This document shows positions 56,909 through 64,000 of a stretch of DNA of 64,000 nt, piece after piece (position 1 is the first letter of the stretch; every line of letters starts with the position of its first letter). The notes under the pieces are model-generated. The model was not told the DNA's origin and did not search any database. It worked only from the letters and a program-made list of their open reading frames with translations. Where the stretch lies: assembly GCA_027013095.1 (NCBI GenBank), contig JALUYI010000018.1:62001-126000 (forward strand), written 5' to 3'. This DNA comes from Paracoccaceae bacterium (lineage in GTDB: Bacteria > Pseudomonadota > Alphaproteobacteria > Rhodobacterales > Rhodobacteraceae). A program made the position numbers and the translations under genes.

Positions 56909-57787
56909 TCAGTCCGCCTCGTTCAGCTCTTGCAGGCCAGGCCGCGGGATGTTTGCAAGCAGATCTGAAACCCGCACACGACAGTTTATTCCCGGCCAGT
57001 CTACCGGGAAAAAACGATCGGGCAGGTTGGGGCCACGCAGCAAAAGGCGGCGCCAGTGGTGCACGATCAGGATGCGCAGGCAGGCGCGTTTCAGCGCCGG
57101 TGGTGCCGGGGCGTCGGCCAGGATTGCGGCAATCTTTGACAGGCGTTGCTCGAGATCCTGAAAGGCGCGCGCGCGGGTCGGGGAGGTCAGGCGCGCACGC
57201 ACCCAGTCCGGGATTTCCGAGATGGTCCCCCGGATCAGCAAAGCGTCGTGCCGGTCGCCCTCCGGAGGTTCACCGGCGGCCATGAGGACTCCGGGCGCCA
57301 GCGTGACCCAACCCTCTCGCGGTTTGGCGGCAGCGTGCTTGAATGCAGCCGGTTTCGCCAGCCGATTTGAAACGGGGTCTGAAACAGCGATTTCCCCGCC
57401 GGAGCCTCCGCGTTGAAAAACGGCGAGGGTAAAGCCATCGCTTTCGGGACCCGTGCGGGCATAAATCCGCTGCCGCGCCCGCTCGGTTTCCGCGGCGCCG
57501 CGCGGGCTGAGGCGATGCGCTACCGTGCGCCCGGTTTTCACGCTGTCGATCCAGCCATCGCGGCGCAGACGGTAAAGCGCCACGCGCAGGGCCTCGGGTT
57601 TCAGCCCCATGCGGCGGGTCAGATCGCTGAGCAGTCGATTTGTGATCACATCCTGCGGAGATTGCGTCAATTCCCCAAGGGTTGAGACAATTACCGACCA
57701 CAAAACCAGATCCTTGCCCCGGCTAAGACAGGAAATCGCCCGATCATAAGCGTCCGCTGTGCAGGGCGTGGCAGGATCTGGCGTCAT
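56909..57787 (-). CDS. paaX: PaaX-family regulator
   Basis: A 292-aa regulator of the phenylacetate degradation genes. An N-terminal winged helix (RMGLKPEALRVALYRLRRDGWI near residue 60-82) and a C-terminal domain with VDWPGINCRVRVSD and HHWRRLLLRGP are typical. PaaX represses paa genes and is released by phenylacetyl-CoA. It lies 56 bp after paaE on the same strand. TGTGATCACA occurs at 57641. Confidence 0.88.
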   Translation of the reverse strand: MTPDPATPCTADAYDRAISCLSRGKDLVLWSVIVSTLGELTQSPQDVITNRLLSDLTRRMGLKPEALRVALYRLRRDGWIDSVKTGRTVAHRLSPRGAAETERARQRIYARTGPESDGFTLAVFQRGGSGGEIAVSDPVSNRLAKPAAFKHAAAKPREGWVTLAPGVLMAAGEPPEGDRHDALLIRGTISEIPDWVRARLTSPTRARAFQDLEQRLSKIAAILADAPAPPALKRACLRILIVHHWRRLLLRGPNLPDRFFPVDWPGINCRVRVSDLLANIPRPGLQELNEAD

Positions 57788-57843
57788 TCAGCCCTCTCTT
57801 TCAACCGGTTGCCGCGCATCGGTGCAGGTGCCCCTTATTGCCC

Positions 57844-58926
57844 TTACTGGTCGTAATCCACCACTAGGCGCGCGCCGATCGGAACGCACTGGCAGGTCAG
57901 GACATAGCCTTCGGCGACCTCGTAATCCTCGAGCGCATGGTTGGCGCGCATTTCGACCTCACCCTCCAGGACCTTGGCCCGACAGGTTGAACAGACCCCG
58001 GCGCGGCAGGAAAAAGGCGCATCCATATGATTTTCGATGGCCGCCTCCAACACGGTTTGGCCGTTTTGCGGCATTGAAAATCGGCGCTCAGTGCCATCGA
58101 GCGTTACCACCGCCTCGGTCTTTTGCAGGGCGGGATCGCGGGGTCGCGGGATGTCCTCGGTGGTCCGTTGGACGCGCCCCGGTTGACCGCTTGAAAACAG
58201 CTCGAACTTGATTTGCGACTTGCTAAGTCCGTGCGCGCCAAGCGCCTTTGCAATGCCCAGCATCATCGGTTCGGGGCCACAGATAAAGGCCGTATCAACG
58301 GTATCAACATCAATCCATAACCTGAATAATTCATTGCATTTTTCCGGTGTGACAAGGCCGGTGAAAAGGTCGATTTCCTGCGTATCGGTTTCAAGAATAT
58401 GAATGACGCTGAGGCGGCCGAGATAGATATTTTTCAGATCCTCCAGCTCTTCACGGAACATGATCGAGTTGATCGTCTTGTTGGCATAAACCAGAGTAAA
58501 GCGCGATTTTTTCTCGCGCGCGAGGGTCGTTTTCAGGATCGACAGCACCGGCGTGATCCCTGATCCGCCGGCAAAGGCCAGATAGGATTTGTCCGCGTCG
58601 GCCTGCAGTGGCGTGTGAAAATTGCCCATAGGGGGCATGGCCTGCAATTTGTCGCCAACCCGCAATTCGGTGTTGGCCCAGGTAGAAAATGTCCCGCCCG
58701 CGACGCGCTTGATCGCGACTTGCAGCAGGCCATCGTCATGCCCGGCGCAGATCGAATAGGAGCGGCGCAGTTCAACCCCGTCAAACTGGCGCCGGAAGGT
58801 CAGGTATTGACCGGGAATGAAATCGAACAGGGCCGCCGCAGCGGGGTCCGGAGCCAATGTGATCACAACCGCATCGCGGATGGTCTTGCGGATCTCGGTG
58901 ACGGTCAGATCGTGAAAGCGCGCCAT
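57844..58926 (-). CDS. paaE: Phenylacetyl-CoA epoxidase reductase subunit
   Basis: A 360-aa flavin- and iron-sulfur-containing reductase. The FAD-binding stretch GVELRRSYSICAG, the NAD-binding domain AGGSGITPVLSILK, and the C-terminal 2Fe-2S ferredoxin with Cys in FSCRAGVCSTCRAKV are in order. It passes electrons from NADPH to PaaAC. It ends the paaABCDE row; 10 bp after paaD. Confidence 0.95.
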   Translation of the reverse strand: MARFHDLTVTEIRKTIRDAVVITLAPDPAAAALFDFIPGQYLTFRRQFDGVELRRSYSICAGHDDGLLQVAIKRVAGGTFSTWANTELRVGDKLQAMPPMGNFHTPLQADADKSYLAFAGGSGITPVLSILKTTLAREKKSRFTLVYANKTINSIMFREELEDLKNIYLGRLSVIHILETDTQEIDLFTGLVTPEKCNELFRLWIDVDTVDTAFICGPEPMMLGIAKALGAHGLSKSQIKFELFSSGQPGRVQRTTEDIPRPRDPALQKTEAVVTLDGTERRFSMPQNGQTVLEAAIENHMDAPFSCRAGVCSTCRAKVLEGEVEMRANHALEDYEVAEGYVLTCQCVPIGARLVVDYDQ

Positions 58927-58936
58927 GGGAATTTTC

Positions 58937-59404
58937 CTAGATACATTTGAAATAGTCGAAGGGTTCCAGACAATCCCTGCAGCGCCAGAGTGCCTTGCAG
59001 GGGGTCGAGCCGAATTGACTGGTCTTTTCCAGATTTTCGCTGCCACAGCGGGGGCAGGATTTGGGACCGGCGGCGGTGTGGGGCGGGGCGATCCCGTAGC
59101 GCTGCAATGCGGCACGGCCTTTTTCAGACAGGAAATCGGTGCTCCATGCAGGTGAAAGACGCCGTATAAGGCGCAGATTTTCAATGCCTTTTTGGCGCAA
59201 TGTCGTCTCGATATCCCGATTGATGATTGCCGTCGCAGGACAGCCGGAATAGGTCGGCGTAATTGTGATCACAAGCGTTTCCTGCTGCCATTCGACAGCG
59301 CGGATGACGCCCAGATCGACCAGCGAGATGACCGGGATTTCCGGGTCCGGGATGGTGTCGAGCCAGCCCCAGATCTTGGCGGGGGAGGGGGGTGCGAGGC
59401 TCAC
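58937..59404 (-). CDS. paaD: Phenylacetyl-CoA epoxidase assembly protein
   Basis: A 155-aa protein with a MIP18/DUF59 domain (IPDPEIPVISLVDLGVI) and a C-terminal zinc-ribbon-like part with Cys in CPRCGSENLE and CRDCLEP. It is thought to help assemble the iron-sulfur cluster of PaaE. GTG 59404 overlaps the paaC stop (GTGA). TGTGATCACA at 59264. Confidence 0.9.
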   Translation of the reverse strand: MSLAPPSPAKIWGWLDTIPDPEIPVISLVDLGVIRAVEWQQETLVITITPTYSGCPATAIINRDIETTLRQKGIENLRLIRRLSPAWSTDFLSEKGRAALQRYGIAPPHTAAGPKSCPRCGSENLEKTSQFGSTPCKALWRCRDCLEPFDYFKCI

Positions 59405-60159
59405 CACGCGGCTCCGGGATAGGCGCGTTGCAAGAACTGCATGTCGGCAAGGATATAGCCGAGATGTTCGGTATGGGTGCCGTCGCGCCCGCCTTTGTGG
59501 GCAAAATCGCTGTCGGGCCGGGCAAGAGTGGCAGCATCAAGAACGGCATTTACGTGCGCGTCCCACGCGCTGCGCAAATCCTCGGGGCGCGGCGCGATCC
59601 CGGCGGCTGCCAAGGTCTGGTCCGCGGCATCGCCACAGAACATTTCGCCGACGTAGGGCCAGAGCCGATCCAGCGCCGCCTGCATGCGCCGGTGGCTTTC
59701 GTCGGTGCCGTCGCCAAGGCCGATGACGGTGCCCGATGAGCGTTCGACGTGATAGGCTGCCTCCTTGGCGGCCTTTTCGGCGATCTCTGCAATGCGCTGG
59801 TCGCGGGACTCTGTCAGGCGCGCCAGTATGATGTTCTGCCACGCATCAAACAGGAATTGACGCAGCAGGGTGTGGCCGAAATCGCCGTTGGGGCGCTCGA
59901 CCAGCAGAAGGTTGCGAAAATCCCAGACGTCGCGCAAAAAGGCCAGATCGTCGGCGCTGCGCCCCTTGCCCTCGACGGTGCCGGCCAGCTCCAGCCACAG
60001 TTGGGTCTGCCCCAACAAGTCCAGCGCCGTGTTGGCCAGCGCGATATCCTCTTCGATGACCGGCGCGTGGCCGCACCATTCGCTGACCCGGTGGCCCAGA
60101 ACAAGGGTGTTGTCCCCCATCCGGCAGAGGAACTGAAACAGCGCCGCGTTTTTTTCCAT
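59401..60159 (-). CDS. paaC: Phenylacetyl-CoA epoxidase structural subunit
   Basis: A 252-aa ferritin-like protein. It is similar to PaaA but lacks the di-iron ligands and is the structural partner of PaaA in the epoxidase. LGHRVSEWCGHAPVIEEDIALAN and KAAKEAAYHVERSSGTVI are typical. The ATG overlaps the paaB TGA by one base. Confidence 0.92.
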   Translation of the reverse strand: MEKNAALFQFLCRMGDNTLVLGHRVSEWCGHAPVIEEDIALANTALDLLGQTQLWLELAGTVEGKGRSADDLAFLRDVWDFRNLLLVERPNGDFGHTLLRQFLFDAWQNIILARLTESRDQRIAEIAEKAAKEAAYHVERSSGTVIGLGDGTDESHRRMQAALDRLWPYVGEMFCGDAADQTLAAAGIAPRPEDLRSAWDAHVNAVLDAATLARPDSDFAHKGGRDGTHTEHLGYILADMQFLQRAYPGAAW

Positions 60160-60443
60160 CACATCGCCTCCACGTCGTCCGGGATGTCGTAAAACGTCGG
60201 GTGGCGGTAAATCTTGCTTTCGCTGGGGGCATAGAGCGGGCCTTTGTCGCCGGGGGATGAGGCCGTGATTCGCGCCGATTCGACCACCCAGATCGAGACC
60301 CCCTCGTTGCGGCGGGTGTAAACGTCGCGGGCGTTCTTCAGCGCCATTTCGGCGTCCGGGGCGTGCAGGCTGCCGACATGGCGGTGGCTAAGGCCGTGTT
60401 GGCCGCGGATGAAAACCTCAAACAGAGGCCATTCGCTGGACAT
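60159..60443 (-). CDS. paaB: Phenylacetyl-CoA epoxidase subunit
   Basis: A 94-aa bridging subunit that holds PaaA and PaaC together. FEVFIRGQHGLSHRHVGSLHA and the VYTRRNEGVSIWVVE stretch are conserved. Two in-frame ATGs exist; 60443 has AAGGAG at a better spacing than 60449. Confidence 0.94.
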   Translation of the reverse strand: MSSEWPLFEVFIRGQHGLSHRHVGSLHAPDAEMALKNARDVYTRRNEGVSIWVVESARITASSPGDKGPLYAPSESKIYRHPTFYDIPDDVEAM

Positions 60444-60469
60444 CTTCATACTCCTTTATAAGGGCGGAA

Positions 60470-61483
60470 TCATTGGGCGGCGGTTTGTTGGGCCGATCTG
60501 GCGGCGCGTTTGGCGGCGTGGGCGCTCAGCCCGTCGCGGACCCAGGCGCCCTGTTCCCATGCGTCAACCCGGGCCTTCATGCGGTCCGTGTTGCAGGGGC
60601 CGTTGCCCTTGAGGACGGCGAAAAACTCGGCCCAGTCGGGGTCGGAGTAATCAAAGCCGCCCTTGCCATCGGCCTTGTCAGGGTTCCATTTCAGGTCGGG
60701 ATCGGGGCGTTCCAGCCCGAGATAGTCGATTTGCGGCACCGTCTGATCGACGAAACGCTGGCGCAGCTCGTCATTGGTGTTGATCTTGATTTTCCACGCC
60801 ATCGATTGCGCCGTGTGGGCCGAGTCCTTGTCTGGCGGGCCGAACATCATCAGCGAGGGAAACCACAGGCGGTTCAGCGCATCCTGCGCCATGCGTTTTT
60901 GCGCCGGCGTGCCGGCGGCCATTTTCATCATGATGGAAAAGCCCTGCCGCTGGTGGAAACTTTCCTCTTTGCAGATCCGGACCATGGCGCGGGCGTAGGG
61001 CCCATAGGATGTTTTCTGCAACTGCACCTGATTCATGATCGCAGCGCCGTCCACCAGCCAGCCGACGGCGCCGATATCGGCCCAGTTGAGGGTGGGGTAA
61101 TTGAAGATCGAGGAATATTTCATTTTCCCCGCGTGCAGCATGGCGATCAATTCGTCGCGGCTGACGCCAAGGGTCTCGCAGGCCGAATAGAGGTAGAGGC
61201 CGTGGCCCGCCTCATCCTGCACCTTGGCCAGCAGGATGGCCTTGCGCTCCAACGTTGGCGCGCGGGTGATCCAGTTGCCCTCGGGCAGTTGGCCGACGAT
61301 CTCGCTGTGGGCGTGCTGACCGATTTGCCGAATCAGGGTGGCGCGGTATTCGTCGGGCATCCAGTCCTTTGGCTCGATCTTTTCGCCAGCGTCGATGCGG
61401 TCCTGAAAGGCGCGCTCTTGCGGGGTCATCCGGTCGCGGGGCTTGATGCCGTGGCCGGCGGTTTTCACCATTTGCGCATACAT
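60470..61483 (-). CDS. paaA: Phenylacetyl-CoA epoxidase catalytic subunit
   Basis: A 337-aa di-iron monooxygenase subunit. The metal-binding helices contain [17 protein letters not shown] and [13 protein letters not shown], giving Glu and His ligands of the EExxH type. It converts phenylacetyl-CoA to the ring 1,2-epoxide. First gene of the paaABCDE row, divergent from copA. PaaZ and PaaK are not in the window. Confidence 0.96.
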   Translation of the reverse strand: MYAQMVKTAGHGIKPRDRMTPQERAFQDRIDAGEKIEPKDWMPDEYRATLIRQIGQHAHSEIVGQLPEGNWITRAPTLERKAILLAKVQDEAGHGLYLYSACETLGVSRDELIAMLHAGKMKYSSIFNYPTLNWADIGAVGWLVDGAAIMNQVQLQKTSYGPYARAMVRICKEESFHQRQGFSIMMKMAAGTPAQKRMAQDALNRLWFPSLMMFGPPDKDSAHTAQSMAWKIKINTNDELRQRFVDQTVPQIDYLGLERPDPDLKWNPDKADGKGGFDYSDPDWAEFFAVLKGNGPCNTDRMKARVDAWEQGAWVRDGLSAHAAKRAARSAQQTAAQ

Positions 61484-61570
61484 TCCTGTCCTCCTGCCTG
61501 CGGTCCCGGGCGCAGGTGCCGGGCGGGGGCCGGGCGGCGATCCGGGAGTTCAGGGTTTGCGGAAATTAAC

Positions 61571-61584
61571 TGACCGCTTGGTCG
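61571..61584. promoter_or_regulatory. Possible operator in the paaA-copA gap
   Basis: TGACC-GCTT-GGTCG is a short inverted repeat that sits about 90 bp upstream of paaA. TetR-type PaaR sites of other bacteria also centre on ACCG/CGGT, but here the arms are only four bases, so this is a guess. Confidence 0.25.
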
Positions 61585-61679
61585 ATAATATGCGGCGGGC
61601 GCGGGTCGCGCAAGAGAAATGTTACAAATATCAAAAATTATATCAAAAGGCAGTAACACGAATTCTTGAATAAACCCTC

Positions 61680-61710
61680 TTGACCTTCCAGTAACCGGAA
61701 CGCCCATATA
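61680..61710 (+). promoter_or_regulatory. CueR-type promoter of copA
   Basis: A -35 element TTGACC (61680-61685) and a -10-like CATATA (61705-61710) are 19 bp apart, the stretched spacing of MerR-family promoters. The spacer holds the dyad CCTTCC-N7-GGAACG, nearly the E. coli copA site. The copper sensor CueR gene itself is not in the window. Confidence 0.82.
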
Positions 61711-61742
61711 GGCTCCAGAGCAACAGTTTCAGGACGAATATC

Positions 61743-64000
<2,258 letters not shown>

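Overview
The window looks like chromosomal DNA of an alphaproteobacterium of the order Rhodobacterales (Roseobacter/Rhodobacter type). The evidence is the high GC content, the SciP-CtrA pair, a lysozyme/3TM-holin pair of the gene-transfer-agent type, a split B12-dependent methionine synthase, an Entner-Doudoroff cluster, SHP/DHC cytochromes, GTTC-N7-GTTC SOS boxes and single-gene neighbourhoods typical of that order. No insertion sequence, prophage block or CRISPR array was seen. Most of the window is dense core genome. This is inference from gene content; no database search was possible.

Layout. 1-2.4 kb: the end of a sugar uptake operon (binding protein, RbsD-type mutarotase, RPE-type epimerase, LsrF-type aldolase/thiolase). 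2.4-8.1 kb: a DUF502 membrane protein, pseudouridine degradation (psuK-psuG), tRNA-Gln, a flavoprotein and a CodA-type deaminase. 8.3-10.4 kb: an SHP/dihaem cytochrome c/cytochrome b operon. 10.6-13.8 kb: a MaoC protein, a small membrane protein paired with a minimal Hint-domain protein, a MobA-like transferase and an ICMT-like methyltransferase. 14-19.5 kb: pntAB, enoyl-CoA hydratase, thioesterase, rplM-rpsI. 19.8-27.9 kb: acyltransferase, murI, argC and the ccmE-(lysozyme-holin)-ccmF-ccmH-paaG-like row. 28-37 kb: CorC-like protein, phosphoesterase, mnmA, sciP-ctrA, ligA, recG. 37-44.3 kb: an SOS-box-preceded 40-residue membrane peptide, an IscU-like protein, hisI, gluQ, trmFO, doxX, gyrA. 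44.5-48.7 kb: usg, sseB-like, the corrinoid and homocysteine-methyltransferase parts of methionine synthase, sufE, a lipoprotein. 48.7-55.6 kb: a LacI-type regulator divergent from gap-zwf-pgl-edd-eda. 55.6-61.5 kb: PAP2 phosphatase, a DsrC-like protein behind a perfect FNR box, paaX and paaABCDE. 61.7 kb to the end: copA behind a CueR-type promoter, cut by the window edge.

The items I consider most worth a second look are: (1) a 40-aa single-span membrane peptide at 37099-37221 behind tandem SOS (LexA) boxes, a candidate SOS-induced division inhibitor analogous to Caulobacter SidA; (2) the palindrome TGTGATCACA, present seven times in 64 kb and each time inside a gene read as Val-Ile-Thr with a Thr codon (ACA) that looks uncommon here; (3) a cytochrome b fused to dihaem cytochrome c, followed by SHP and a second dihaem cytochrome; (4) a stand-alone Hint domain paired with a small membrane protein; (5) a DsrC-like protein lacking the C-terminal cysteine under an FNR box; (6) a cytosine-deaminase homologue with two changed substrate-pocket residues; (7) the GTA-type lysis cassette set inside the cytochrome c maturation genes and 8 kb from ctrA/sciP.
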